Position numbers and translations under genes: made by a program. Source: Eudorina sp. 2006-703-Eu-15 (Eukaryota > Chlorophyta > Chlorophyceae > Chlamydomonadales > Volvocaceae). Taken from it: a DNA stretch of 64,000 nucleotides. How positions within the stretch are numbered: the first letter of the stretch is position 1; every line of letters starts with the position of its first letter. Below the pieces are notes generated by a model. The model was not told where the DNA came from, did not search any database, and saw nothing but the letters and a program-made list of their open reading frames with translations. The stretch is taken from contig BDSI01000024.1 of assembly GCA_003117195.1 (NCBI GenBank), forward strand, positions 1,174,152 to 1,238,151. Reading direction: 5' to 3'. This document shows positions 23,345-35,602 of this stretch, piece after piece.

Positions 23345-25345
23345 GGGCTGCGGCTGGGGCATGACTAGGTCGGGCTTGGTCAGGGTAAGGGAGTGGGCGA
23401 CGTCAGGGACTGGGCGGGACTGGGCCAGATCAGAGACTGGGGCTGGGCCAGGTCAGAGACTGGGGCTGGGCCAGGTCAGAGACTGGGGCTGGGCCAGGTC
23501 AGGGGCTGGGGCTGGGACTGGGCTAGGTGAGAGACTGGGGCTGGGAGTGAGTTAGGTCAGGGACTGGGGCTGGGACTGGGCCAGGTCAGGGACTGGGGCT
23601 GGGACTGGGTTAGGTCAGGGACTGGGGCTGGGACCGGGCTCGGTGAGCGACTGGGGCTGGGACTGAGTTAGGTCACGGTATGGGGCTGGGACCGGGCCAG
23701 GTCAGGACTGGGGCTGGGACTGGGCTGGGGCTGGGACTGGGCTGGGGCTGGGACTGGGCTTGGTCAGAAACTGGGGCGGAGTCTGGGCTAGGTGAGCGAC
23801 TGGGGCTGGGACTGGGTTAGGTCAGGGACTGGGGCTGGCCTAGGTCAAGGACTGGGGCTGGGCTAGGTCAGGGTCAGGGACTGAGGCTGGAGTAGGTAAG
23901 GGTTTGGGGCTGGGGCTGGGCTGGGTGAGGGACTGGGGCTGCGGCTGGGGCTGGGCCATGTCCAGGTGCTGAGACTGGGCTAGGTCAGGGGCAGTGGTCA
24001 GCCTAGGTCAGGGACTGGGGCTGGGGACTGGAGCTGGGCTGGGCTGGGTCAGGGGCTGGGCTAGGTCAGGGGCTGGGTATGGGGCTGGGCTGGGTCAGGG
24101 TCAGGGGCTGGGCAAGGTCAGGGTCAGGATGTGGGGCTGGGTGGGTCAGGAGCAGGGGGTGGCTAGGTCAGGTTCAGGGTCAGGGGCTGGGCTGGGTCAG
24201 GGGCTGGGCTAGGTCAGGGTCAGGGTATGGGGCTGGGGTGGATGGGCTAGGTCAGGGTGTGGGGCTGGGTTGGGTCAGGGGCTGGGCTAGGTCAGGGTAT
24301 GGGGCTGGGTGGGTCAGGGTCAGGGGCTGGGCTAGGTCAGGGGCTGGGTATGGGGCTGGGCTGGGTCAGGGTCAGGGGCTGGGCAAGGTCAGGGTCAGGG
24401 TGTGGGGCTGGGTGGGTCAGGGGCAGGGGGTGGGCTAGGTCAGGGTCAGGGTCAGGGGCTGGGCTGGGTCAGGGGCTGGGCTAGGTCAGGGTAAGGGTAT
24501 GGGGCTGGGTGGGTCAGGGCCTGGGGCTGGGCTAGGTCCGGGGCTGGGTATGGGGCTGGGGTGGATGGGCTAGGTCAGGGTGTGGGGCTGGGTTGGGTCA
24601 GGGGCTGGGCTAGGTCAGGGTATGGGGCTGGGTGGGTCAGGGCCTGGGGCTGGGCTAGGTCCGGGGCTGGGTCAGGGGCTGGGCTGGGTCAGGGGCTGGG
24701 CTAGGTCAGGGTCAGGGTATGGGGCTGGGGTGGATGGGCTAGGTCAGGGTGTGGGGCTGGGTTGGGTCAGGGGCTGGGCTAGGTCAGGGTATGGGGCTGG
24801 GTGGGTCAGGGCCTGGGGCTGGGCTAGGTCCGGGGCTGGGTCAGGGGCTGGGCTGGGTCAGGGGCAGGGGCTGGGCAAGGTCAGGGTCAGGGTGTGGGGC
24901 TGGGTGGGTCAGGGGCAGGGGGTGGCTAGGTCAGGTTCAGGGTCAGGGGCTGGGCTGGGTCAGGGGCTGGGCTAGGTCAGGGTCAGGGTCAGGGTGTGGG
25001 GCTGGGTGGGTCAGGGGCAGGGGGTGGCTAGGTCAGGTTCAGGGTCAGGGGCTGGGCTGGGTCAGGGGCTGGACTAGGTCAGGGTCAGGGTATGGGGCTG
25101 GGGTGTATGGGCTAGGTCAGGGTGTGGGGCTGGGCTAGGTCAGGGGCTGGGTGTGGGCCTGGGCTGGGGCAGGGGCAGGGGCTGGGCTAGGTAATGGGCA
25201 GGGACTGAGGCTGGGGTAGGTCAGGGTAAGGGATTGGGGCTGGGGCTGAGGCTGGGGTTAGGTCAGGGTCGGGTCTGGGCTAGGCCAGGGACTGGGTATG
25301 GGGCTGCGGATGGGCTAGGTCAGGGTGTGGAGGCGGGGTGGCCTT
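23345..25345 (+). repeat. 2-kb GC-rich minisatellite
   Basis: Tandem degenerate copies of a short unit of the type GGCTGGGCTAGGTCAGG. The left part has units such as ACTGGGGCTGGGACTGGGCC, and the right part is more regular with higher-order copies. The plus-strand frames through it are low-complexity Gly/Leu/Arg/Trp/Ser translations of the repeat, not genes. The purine-rich plus strand is almost free of cytosine runs. Confidence 0.95.
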
Positions 25346-25549
25346 GCTACGAGAGCTCGCGACCTCGGACGATTTCTAAAATCCTATCCTTTATCAATCC
25401 TTGTCGTTTGATATCGACTGTTTCGGCAGTATTGTGTTATGGTGTAGCAGCTACTTTCGTCCTTTGTTAAGTCTTATCATAAGCCTTTGGTTGCTGTGGC
25501 TTCTTAGGCTCAAAAGATTGATACACCATATATATGAACGCGAGATACT

Positions 25550-25713
25550 TGAATAAAAGCACCCATGACTTTCGAATCAGTAAGTAACAATAATTAAAAA
25601 TTGCTGCGATTTTGACGGGGAGGTCTTTTTGTCCCCGTGCGAGGCCTAGCGCCGTTCGTTTGGGGGTCCCCGTCCCAATGACTTCCGCGTGCACGGGGAC
25701 CCGTCCATAGCTC
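25550..25713 (-). repeat. Right arm of 164-bp inverted repeat
   Basis: Reverse complement of 23053-23216 over the same 164 bp. Together the arms bracket about 2.3 kb that is mostly minisatellite. Sequence outside the arms is unrelated on the two sides and shows no obvious target-site duplication. Confidence 0.92.
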
Positions 25714-25804
25714 CACACATCTGAACAGGAAACGCAAATGTCTATTTATATATTTACAAAATCGCAGTTATTGTCATCAGTTGATTAACGTCTGAGTATG
25801 TGAT

Positions 25805-25877
25805 GGCCGCGTGGCCCAATGGATAGGGCATCGCCCTCCGGAGGCGGGGATTGTGGGTTCGAGTCCCACCGTGGTCG
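25805..25877 (+). tRNA. tRNA-Arg (anticodon CCG)
   Basis: A 73-nt cloverleaf. The acceptor GGCCGCG pairs with CGTGGTC, the D stem is GCCC/GGGC, and the anticodon stem TCGCC/GGCGG holds the loop CTCCGGA with anticodon CCG at 25838-25840. The T stem-loop is GTGGG-TTCGAGT-CCCAC and the discriminator base is G. There is no intron. T runs at 25883-25886 and 25891-25895 fit RNA polymerase III termination. Confidence 0.95.
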
Positions 25878-27499
25878 GGTAGTTTTAGAATTTTTGAGAT
25901 GAGTGCCTTCTGAAGATCGCGCAGATTACATTTCTGATTTCCTTGTCAGGCTCCCATGACGGCTCAGCAAATACCCAAACACCATGCTGGTCGTACGCTC
26001 GTACCCTGTCGTACCGCGCCGGACAAAGCGCGGTTGTGGATTCTGGGGATCATCCGGCTAACATATCCTGCTCAAGTGTTGCGCTGCTACCGGGCATCGC
26101 GCGTCTGTGTAGGCGTATAGAGCTGTTCACTTGACTGAGGCGTCCGTGCGCCACAGAGTTGCCGGGTGCCGTCAATGGTGCACGACATCCCCTCTGAGCT
26201 CCAAAGTTGTCTGTGGGGAGTCGAGAGGGTGGGCGCCCTCCATTTCATGAGGATGATGGTTGGTCGGGATTAGTATGACTTGCGAGCTAACCGTTCTTAA
26301 AGTTCGCAGGAATTGACGAGTTGTCGTGGATCGAGGACGATGGGCGCTGGTGGTGAGCGAACCCTCACAGACGTCGTGGGAGTTGAATGGAGCGAAGAAT
26401 TAAGTGGTACCTGAACGGTCCTCACCGGTCCGCACGCGCGACAATCTAATCCGCCGAGCTTCTCAGCCGCAATCGCCAACAACGGCATTCACGGCAACGG
26501 CATACCGGGCCCGTCCACAGAAAACAGCTAAAGGCCCAACAATCTCCGGGCGCGGAAGACGTCGCGAGGTGAGCCTTGCGGCCGCGGCGCCCGAACCGCG
26601 GGTGCGGTATGCGCCGACTCGTCCGGCTTGCGTCCGGGCAAACTGTCCTTGACACCTCGCGTGACAACCCCACCAGACACCTGGCCCATGCCGGACACAC
26701 ACCCTGGGCGGCGCGGCTTCGTTTTTTCAGTGTGTGGTGAGGAGGCTGCGGCAGTCACCGATGGCCCACGGTGTCCAACTATAACATCATCAATAAACAA
26801 TCCCAGGCATGGCACCGCGCGACCTAGTCGTCCACGTCCGCCCACTCGCCGGACACGCAGCTGGCAAGGCTGCTCAATCCCTGCCTGCCGCCGCACTCGA
26901 CGCCAGCCGCCACCGGCCCCGGCGCAACAGCTGTCCCATTAGCCTCTGGCACAGCGACGTTGTCTCCGCTGCGTCAGCCCCAATGTCCGCCGACACCGCC
27001 GGAGACACTCGGTCGGACCCGGGCCACTCGCCCGCGTGGCGGGGAGGGAGGGGAGACACCGGGGCTGTTGAGCGGCCGACCGGGCCACCCGCCCAAACCC
27101 ATCCAACCCCATCCCGCGCACGGCCTCGTTCCTCTTAGAGCCCGCCGAAGCCCTGCTCGCATCCCCCTGCCCGCGGCTCAGCTCAGGTCAGCGCTCGCGC
27201 CCCCGCGCCCCGCTACCGGCGGCGTGGCCAGGCCACTAACGTCATTAAGTCAACTATGACCTGGATGCAAGTAAAGCAGACCTACCTACCCGCATGACAA
27301 GGCGCCCAGAGGCCCAAGCCAGGAGGAGGCCATGATGGCAAGGCTGCCCTCACTGGATTCGCTTTCAGCATCCAATGGGTCTTCCTTCCCCACCTACAGC
27401 ACCAAACCCCACCCCCACCATCCGACACGCGCGCACACACAGCACGACATCTGGCCATCGCACGCCCGTACTCCTGCCGTACTGCAATCGCCTGTCCTA
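25878..27499. other. Intergenic region, no gene recognised
   Basis: About 1.6 kb between the tRNA-Arg and the 3' end of the FkbM-type gene. The 26.4-27.2 kb part is GC-rich with short overlapping frames on both strands, none with a recognisable motif or convincing splice structure. Confidence 0.5.
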
Positions 27500-29504
27500 C
27501 TAATTCGGCTTGCACAGCACGTCCGGGACCTTGTACTTGTTCTGCGGCCCCGGGATGCGCGCCCCGGTGGCTGGGTCGTGAGGCGAGTACCCAAGCCCGG
27601 CGATGGCGTCGAACAGTCGCGCCGCGCCCGGGTGCACCCCCTCGGGCCCCTCGCTGCCGTGCGGAGGGGAGGTGACGTAGTAGTCGAACCACTCGGTGAG
27701 GATGAGCGGACGCGTGTACCGCAGCAGCGGCTTGAGCGAGGCCAAGATCGCCGGATCGAAACCCTCCGCGTCGATCTTGACGAAGGTGATCCGCCGCAGG
27801 ACGTCCTCGCCGTACTGATCCTTCAGGAAGGACGGCAACGTGACGGCCTGGCGGCGACGGCAGCGGCGAAAGCGGGAGGCAGGGGAAGGCGGGCGCCGTC
27901 AACCCACCAGAGCGGATCAGGACCCCACACCTCGCGCCGCAACCTCCCAGAGCTCGGTAACGGGGGCGCGCGGCGCCGCTGTCGGCACCGACTTCCACGG
28001 ATCATAAATGCTGACAGCCGAAGCTTCTTCACCACCCTCCCTCCAGGCCCCCACCTTGTCGCCACCTCCCCCCGACCTCAATGTCGGCGCCCATCGACTG
28101 CTGAGTCGTCCGCAGATCCTGCCGCTCTCCCAGCTATCACTGCGTACAGTGCTGTACGGTGCTGTACGGTGCTGTACGGTGCGTCCCTCAGTCTCCTCGG
28201 GTCACTCGCTCCGCGGCAGCTTTCTATAGTAGTAGTACCGTTACAGTGTGGATAGGCTTCCGGGACCTGTCTAAGGGTTTATGTCGCGGTCCGCGGCAGC
28301 TTTCTAGACGCCAGGGCAACCCGCATTCGGCCGCGCAACAGTTGGGCTGCGGCCATCCTCTGCAGGGGGCTGCTGCCGCAATAAAAGGAGTTGGCCGCAT
28401 TAGCTACGCTACTGACATTACACATGGCCGGCCGCCGGCGCCTCCACCGCCTCTCCCCGCGCCTTGCCCCCCCTTGTCAATAAAGACCTTGGCCCCCCTC
28501 CCTCCCGTCCGCTCACCGGCACACGCAGCGGGCTCTCCTTGTTGGCGTCCTTCCAGCTGCCCAGGATGCCGCCGTTGCACATATCGCCGCCGTACGTGAA
28601 GGTGAGCTCCGTCACGTTGCCGTCCCCCGCCGCCACATTGTGGGTGCGGATGTTGAGGCCCGGGTTGAGCAGCGCATTCACTTCGAGCACCCGGTAGCTG
28701 AACGGGTTGGGCTCCAAGGCGATGACCATGTCCGCGTGTACGGCAAGCGGCACGCTGGTGTCGCCTGCGGTGGCGGGTTTGGGGGGTTGGGGGGGGGGGT
28801 AGCTGCGTGGGTGCGTGTGCGTGGGTGGGTGGGCTGGTGTTTTGTCCCCGGGGACAGCCAGCGGTCCCCCGAGGACGTGGAAGGAAAGGTTGATGGAGCG
28901 AACGAATGCAGTTTTGAGGTGCCGGGGAGCAGCCGGCAGCAGGCGTTAAAGTGTCATCATACAGCACAGGGGTCAGAAGCGGCGGTGAACCTGAGCTGCA
29001 GACGTGGTGCGATGTGGCCCACCGGAACATCCACCCGCAGGGGGGCGCGCACGCCCTGATGCGTGTCCTCTTTTTAGGTCGTCATTGCCAGCCTCACCGT
29101 AACATGCCCCCACGTCCACGTAAACGCCGCCTTTCGGCAGGATGCGGTCCATGACTTCGTCGGCGAAGAGCTTGTCGGGGTTCTCACGGTTCCAATCCCG
29201 TACAGGAGCTGTCGCGGTAGGCGAACAGCACGGTTGACTTGCCCGGCACGTTGCTCACGTTGTGATAGACATCAATCTGCTTTATGGATCCCAGCTCAGG
29301 GCGTATTGGTATCGCGGTATGGGTGCCGACGCTGCCTGAAGACCGCACCCACATTTTGTCAAGCCTGTCTGTAACGTGCTTTGATGTTAATTTTGGACAA
29401 CGACTGGCTGGGCATCTAAGCGGCCAGATCACCACAAAACCTATAATTGTCAAGGCACACACAAGGCAGAGGGCGACTGTCCGAACGTTGTTCCGTGGCA
29501 GCAT
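27500..29504 (-). CDS. Membrane-anchored FkbM-type SAM methyltransferase (apparent frameshift)
   Basis: Three exons on the minus strand: 29504-29098, 28764-28517 and 27847-27500 (stop TAG). Residues ~9-29 (VALCLVCALTIIGFVVIWPL) form one N-terminal membrane segment, suggesting a type II Golgi or secretory protein. The catalytic part has GGVYVDVGACYGDTSVPLA (SAM-binding motif, across intron 1), VIALEPNPFSYRVLEVN and FVKIDAEGFDPAIL, followed by RPLILTEW, the standard FkbM order. FkbM enzymes usually O-methylate sugars or glycans; the substrate here is unknown. In exon 1 the frame ending YRDSSCTGLEP-stop must shift one base near 29205 to reach VRDWNRENPDKLFADEV. No intron with good sites and correct phase explains this, so it is either a real inactivating indel or an assembly error. 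Downstream exons are clean, which favours a recent or artefactual change. Confidence 0.85.
28148..28182 (+). repeat. Short tandem repeat of GTGCTGTACG type
   Basis: Three to four copies of a 10-bp unit (GTGCTGTACG) inside the second intron of the FkbM-type gene. Nearby, CCGCGGCAGCTTTCTA occurs twice (around 28211 and 28291). Confidence 0.85.
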
Positions 29505-30814
29505 TTTATTGCAAGCTATTCAGATTGCGACTTTCAGCTGCATGTTCGCGCATGTTGCTCCCAATCTGCGCGCCTAACGACATGAAATGCGCGAAATGCT
29601 CACTCGGGGCAAAGCACGCCGTACACCATGGTACTCCAGGCACCATGTGCCCCAACTTGGCATGGCTCACTGCTTTGTACAGGCATGCCTAATGAATAGT
29701 CAAATTTTACGGCGAGTGGCCAACTTTATGAATACGCGTGAACTTCACGGTCCTTATTACAAGGCTTCCTAACCGATATGCACGGTATGTGCAGTTCTTT
29801 AAGGGCACAGAAAATCGTCGCCATGTCGTCCTTCCGGGACAGCCTCTGACAGCCCGGCTGCCTGCTCCTACATTTCTCCAGCTGTCCCGGCTATCTGCGG
29901 CCCCTTTGCGCCAATCAAAACGCTAATAAGGACGACCCCGCATAGCCTGCGCGTGAGACCTCACACCCCAGCTGCGTAACGGGCGACCAAATGTCTTTCG
30001 AAAGAACCTGCTCCGCGCGCGATAGCTCCGTGGCTGATACCCTCTTTTCCTTGCCCTTTTTCACTTTCTCTCTCTCGATAACACATGCAGCCCCGCCCTC
30101 GACCCCTCCTATCCGGCAAATGCCGTCGGGCGCTTGCAGGCAGCCCCTAGCGGGCGGGGTACGGTTCGCATCCTGCATCTACCATCTAGCCGACATCGCG
30201 CAGCCAGCTCACCGAGCAGCCAACTACGGTACAGCGGCACGCCGTCGACCCAGCGCCCGCATCCCGCCCGTCTTTACTGCTTTGGGGAAGGGACAGGGGA
30301 GCCGTCTGTCCGTTCGATTGACTGCGCGACTGATCGGTGCCTGCTACACGAATGCAAGTGCGAACTGCGAAGATCATCATCCGTTAGCTTACCGTATACG
30401 TGCAATGTTCCTGGAGAGCTGTCCTCAACCTTCCATACGCAAGCACGGCACAACGCCCCCTCCCGATTCGTGGCAGTCACACCTTCTATGCCGCCCACCT
30501 CCCATGCCGCTCCATCTTACGGAATTCCGATACATCGTCACCGCATAATGCCCGCCCGCATTATGTGGCTACCACCTATATGGACATCGCCGCCAGACAC
30601 AGCCCCAAGGCGCCGTCGCGACCGACCCTAGGGTCACCTCTCCTCACCCGCCCGCAGCTCGTCCCCTCCTGCGTCGCCCTCCGCCAGCCGCCCTCCGCCC
30701 CATCACGGGCAGCTCAGCGTGCATCGACGTGTACGCTCCGTTCCGCACCGTTCTGCCAACCGCCACTGTTCGGGGCTGCGGACCTCCTTGAGGCCACCAC
30801 CCCTCGCGGTGGAG
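29505..30814. other. Intergenic region between two minus-strand membrane-enzyme genes
   Basis: About 1.3 kb that should hold the promoter of the FkbM-type gene and the 3' UTR of the upstream gene. On the minus strand a TGTAA lies near 29755-29759, about 1 kb after the upstream gene's stop. I see no other gene. Confidence 0.5.
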
Positions 30815-33800
30815 TCACGGAGGGGCCTCAGCAGCAGCAGCAGCCGCAACAGCGCGCCGGCCGGCCCCCCGGCCTCCTCCGCCTCCCCCGCCTTTCCTCC
30901 TCCGGCCCCCCGACCCTCTCAGCCCGTATTTGCTCCAGTCCACCCCGCATTTGAGGCGGTAGGGCCGCGGCTGGAATTGCGCATAGAAGACGAAGAACTT
31001 CCAGGCCTCGTGGTGGGTCACACCCACCACATCGGGATTGGCCTGAGGGGGGGCCGTGGGGTGAGGGGGGCGTGGCCCAGGTTGTGTGTGCTCTACGTGT
31101 GTTATTGCAGAATTTAGCAGCGACACACGAGGCCAGTGACACGACGTGAGTATGTGTACACCCGGCCACCCACCCCACCCCCCGTTGCTGCACCGCCCAT
31201 TCCAGCGGGGCGAAGTCTGCGCATCGCAAGACCGCAGCCACCGTCTCAGCGGTCCGAGCCCGAATCCCCTCCCCCTCCCCTCGCCCTCGCCCTCCCCTCG
31301 CCCTCGCCCTCCCCCTCGCCCTCCCCCTCCCCTCGCCCTCCTCCTCCCCCTCGCCCTCCTCCTCACCTGCAGGAAGTAATCGGCGTCGAAGCAGCCCTCC
31401 CCCTGTGCCACCGCCACCAGCACCCCGGCCAGCTTGTACTCGGCGGACATCCAGTGGTAGCGGTTGCGGGCCGCCAGCTCCCAACGGTCGGGCTCCGGAA
31501 CCACCACCACCATCGACGGCGTCGCCGCTGCCGCCGCCGCCGCCGCTGCGTCGGCCCCTCCGTCCGCCGCGCCGTCCATTCCCGTGACGTTGGCGCCAGG
31601 GAGGGCCGCTGAGTGCGGCGATGCGCGGGGACCGCCCTCCCCGCCGCTGGTGGCCCCCTGCGGCCGCCCCGTGGCGGCTTCCTGTCGGGCGATGGAGCGC
31701 AGGTGAGGGGCGCCGCGGTCGGCCTCCGCAGCTGCCTGCGAGGCGGTGGCGGCCACACGCGGTTATGGGGATCCGTCGCGAGGGAGGAACGTGAGCGGCG
31801 CCAGGGGAGGGAGCGGAGGCGGCGGGAGATCGTGGAGGGGGAGGAGGGAAGAGGGGGGAAAGGCAGCAGGGGGAGGAGTACCTGGCGGTTCCGGGGAAGT
31901 ACGGCCACCATATGTAGACATAGCAGTGCACCGTCAGGGCGACAGGGTTAACGCTGGTGTCGGGGGTTTTAGGGCCGGGTGAGAGAGAGAGAGAGTATAT
32001 TGGGGTGTTGGAGTCCAGGGGTACATGTACGGACGCCAGGCAGGCGACGCGTGAATATATCTGCCGTACGATCTGCCGTACGAGCTCCGGGGCGGTGACT
32101 CACACCCACTCACCAGCATCCATTCGGAGTAAGTGCGCACGAACTCGGCAGCCGCGCCGTAAGGCATGTCGACATCGTCGTACTCGCTAACGGGCAGGAA
32201 CATGATCTCGTACGGCAGCAGGGACACGCCGTCGCTGGCACGTTCCACCAACGGGGCCAAGCTGCGCCGCGCCGTGAGGGAGCATTTTGGGATTTGTTAA
32301 TAATAAATGTGTTTGGGGTTTGCGATTAAATGCTCTGCGCGGAGGTTGTCCTAGTTCCGAGAGCACCACCGTTCAATCGCTTCGCACATCAGTCGTTCTA
32401 TCACTACCCTCACTGCCCCAAAACACCGCTGCGTTGGTCACAACATGGTCTGACTGCCAAAGTGCCACCGACCGAAGAACATGTCCCCACGAACACCCAC
32501 CAACATCCCAGGCCGGGGCCCCCGAGCAGCTGCACTGCCCCGGGGTGGAACCCGCGTCTGCCCCCGGGGTTAAAAACCTCGCCGCTGTGCATACATACAT
32601 CTCCCCGCATCGCCAGACAGTGCCCGCATGTGCGCGTGATGGGGTCAGGACACCGGTGCACGTGCACACGTGGGCGCCACGGATATTGGGGCCCCGCTGC
32701 GATGGGCCCCGCCGATGGATCCCCCCCGCTAAACAAAACCGCAGCCACCTCGGGAATGTGCGATTGGATAACAGCATCTATGATTCATTAACTTGCATTA
32801 GGCGAGACACGGGTGAAGCATTTACCGTACATTGGCAGGCGGAGCGCGCACCCAAGCGTCCCCAAGAGCTTTCAACGCCCACACATGGGTGTTCCGCCAC
32901 TGACCCGCAGCAGGTCGACTGACGCAGCAAGACGCAAGTGCGTAGCCGGTCGCCAGTCAGTCAGCCAGCTAGTCAGCCGGCCGGCCACCACCCGGCGTGT
33001 CCCTCCTGCCCGAAACCCGCACACCCCCGACCCGATGACACCCCTCACCCGCCGTTGCAGGCCCACGTCCGCTGATCCGACCAGTCCACCCCCTGCTGCC
33101 GTACTGCCAAGGACGACAGCCGCATGCCGGAGCCGGCCCCCAGCACCGCAGAGCTCCAGCTGCGCAAGCCGCGCATGGCCTCCAACTCCGCCTCCGTAAG
33201 GCCCTCCATGGCCAGTACGGCGGCGGTATCGATCGCGCCGACCTCCATACTCCTCGTCCCAGGCTCCTCCTCCTCTGCCGCCGCCGCCGCTGGCGCAGCC
33301 GCTGGCCTGTCGGCCGCCCGCGGGCAGTCTGGCAGCTGGTCGGCGGGCAGTCGCAGCAGCTCCTCAATGGCGGCCTTTGGAAGCGCGAGGGAGGGGTCGC
33401 AGGTGCGGTGTGAGGCGGGGAGCGTAGGGTGGGCAGGGTAGGGCGGTCAGGGTAGGGCGGTCAGGGTAGGGCTTGGAGACGCTGAGGTGCCGTGGGGGTG
33501 GCGGAGGCGGAAAGAGGTCTCCGGGTCCGGTGAGATAGAACGGCAAGACGCGAGAGGCTACCTGGGTGCAGGGCCGCTGCGGGGTGCGGGTCAGTGCAGC
33601 GCAGCGCAGCGCGGCGCACCGAGGGGGGGAATGCGCGTGCGAGTCGGATGTGAAGGGAACTGACTGCAGGCCAGGGTTCTAGACATGGCGACGTCGGCAG
33701 GCGAAGGCCTGCCGGGGCAGTCAAGCAGATAGACAGCGGCGTGGATGCCCGTTTGCACGGCCACCGTCTGTTCGCCGGTATGACTGCACGACCTCCCCCC

Positions 33801-35602
33801 TCCCCCTTTCGCGGGTGATGGGAGGATGGGTGCGCAGTCCTTGGTAGGGGTTGATGAGATGAGGCCCCTACCGCGCCTACGAGCTATCTGAGCCCGAGGG
33901 AACGCCCGGTCGGGACCCAGGGACCACCTTGTGACGGTTACCAAAACACACCGTCTGGATGCGGCCACCGCGCCTGACATGTGCCGGTGTCCGTGGACCA
34001 CAGTCCCCAGCGGCCAGGCGGCCGGGCAGGGGCCCCAGGCACCCGGCTTTGCGTGCGGCCCTCGCCGCTTGGCGCCATCCCCAGGCTCCGCAACTCGGCG
34101 TCCACGGCCCACCCAACCCCGCAAAATCTTCTCCCATGATCACAACCACATCCTCATACACATCCACGCACACACTCCTGCTCGGGTCTCTTACTTAAAA
34201 ACTCCTGCTCCCATGATTTGACTCCAGCCTACCCGGGATGCAACCAGCGCAGTGAACTCCAGGAAGGGGCTCAGGGGCGGCTCCACGCCCTCCAGCGCCC
34301 ACCGCTCCGGAGGCTGGGCGCAGCTGACCACCCCGCCCCCCAGCCCCCCTGACCCGTCGAGGCCCGAGCCCAGGGCCACATGCCAGGTGAACGTATCCTG
34401 CGCAGGAGGGGCGCGGGGCAGTGCAGCGCCGCGGAGAGGACGGGACAGCGGTGGCACGGCCGCAGGTCGGGGCATGAGATGGTCATGGGTATCGCACGAC
34501 AGTGAGCGGCACGAAGAGGTGCGCGGGCCGCGGTATAGGTACTAGCACAGCCGCTGTCCGACACGCGGTCAGGCAGTTACCCGGATGGGTCGAATCAGTG
34601 CGGGATTGGGAAACGGGCCTCACGCCTCACCGGTCCGGGGTTCGGTCCGGATCCCGTCCGGTCCACTCCAGACCGGGGGCATTGCATACTGCTGCATACT
34701 GCTACACACGTGAGGGATGGGGAGGGATGGGGTTGGGTGGGGAGGGATGGGGAGGGATGGGGTTGGGTGGGGCATCCCACCCCCACACCCTGCCGCCCAG
34801 GATGCAAGACCCAGCATCCGCATCCCCCTCCCGGCCAGCTGTCCTCGAAGCGAACCTCACCCGCAAGCCAGGGGGGATGAAGGGGCCTCTAACAGCGGAG
34901 CTGACCAAGACGACGCGCTCCGCGGGGGCCTTGTCCTCGCCGCGGTTGGACAGGTGCCACCGGACAAGGCTCAGGCCGCGACAGCTGCGGTCATGTTCGA
35001 TGTAGCGTGCATGCGAGGGTAGGTCCGGGAGCAGAGAGAACTGCAGGGAGAGGGTCGAGTGGTCAACAGTGGGATGCGCAACACAGCGGTGGTGGGGAGG
35101 AAGGCAGGGTGTCGTGTCGGATGCGGGTTCAACGGAAAGGCTCGCGCTGTGCCCGGAGTATTATGCGGCGCATTTTACCTTTCGATGTCCCTTAGGAACC
35201 AGGATGTCGTAGTGAGCAGTGTTGTCGCGCGATACGGCCTGGGCACGCGCGTACCGAGCAAAGTTCGTTCACTAACGGCCCGTATGCAACCTGCCATCAG
35301 CAAGTCAGTCGAGCCAACCGCACCTCAAGGAAGAAAAAGTAAAAGTTTTCAATGTAGGCTGCGTCAGAAAAGCTGAGAATGTAGATCACAAGCGTTGGGT
35401 GGGCTGGGTGCCGCAGTTGTCCTTCAGAATGTGCACTCGCCACAGCTAAGATAGGAGGCCTTGGTATACGGAACTTAATGTACAGGCATAATGCAGACAA
35501 GCACAAGAAACCTAGTGCAAGGGCTACATTGCCTGGCGCCCTTCTGGACGCAAGCTGTGTGAAAATTGTCATAGGTACCGGTATCGATTGTGAGAGTCCC
35601 AC
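30815..35602 (-). CDS. Type II membrane protein of a glycosyltransferase-like algal family
   Basis: Eight exons in phase on the minus strand: 35602-35324, 35238-35179, 35040-34861, 34397-34233, 33374-33049, 32261-32114, 31735-31367 and 31042-30815, giving 584 residues. A single N-terminal membrane segment (~residues 25-45, ALALGFLCLSALCLYIKF) suggests a Golgi lumenal enzyme. The body carries TLVIYILSFSDAAYIENFYF, ERVVLVSSAVRGPFIPPGLR, DTFTWHVALGSG, LRSWSSAVLGAG, QQGVDWSDQRTWACNG, DGVSLLPYEIMFLPV and, near the C-terminus, CFDADYFLQANPDVVGVTHH then AWKFFVFYAQFQPRPYR. This motif order matches a large algal and plant family I know only as glycosyltransferase-like and uncharacterised. The 31735-31367 exon includes an Ala-rich insert, and the C-terminus is a Gly/Arg/Ala low-complexity tail. 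Activity is inference; the gene model is well supported by phase. Confidence 0.82.
31255..31366. repeat. Pyrimidine-rich CCCTCG tract in an intron
   Basis: Dense CCCTCGCCCT-type repeats on the plus strand, directly next to the donor of the exon ending at 31367. Confidence 0.85.
33745..33880 (-). repeat. Dispersed repeat inside an intron, inverted copy
   Basis: The reverse complement reads CTCATCTCATCAACCCCTAC, CAAGGACTGCGCACCCATCC and CATCACCCGCG, the same series found at 35966-36030. It lies in the long intron between the exons at 34233 and 33374 of the glycosyltransferase-like gene. Confidence 0.8.
34711..34775 (+). repeat. GGGATGGGG tandem repeats in an intron
   Basis: Two copies of a unit built from GGGAGGGATGGGG and TTGGGTGG, in the intron between the exons at 34861 and 34397. 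Confidence 0.85.

Noticed and set aside
23994..25138. Long plus-strand frames rich in Gly, Leu, Arg, Trp and Ser
   Set aside because: They are translations of the minisatellite; all frames show similar low-complexity repeats, and there is no start context or domain.
26170..26290. Possible C/D box snoRNA (an ATGATGG motif)
   Set aside because: No matching D box or terminal stem nearby.
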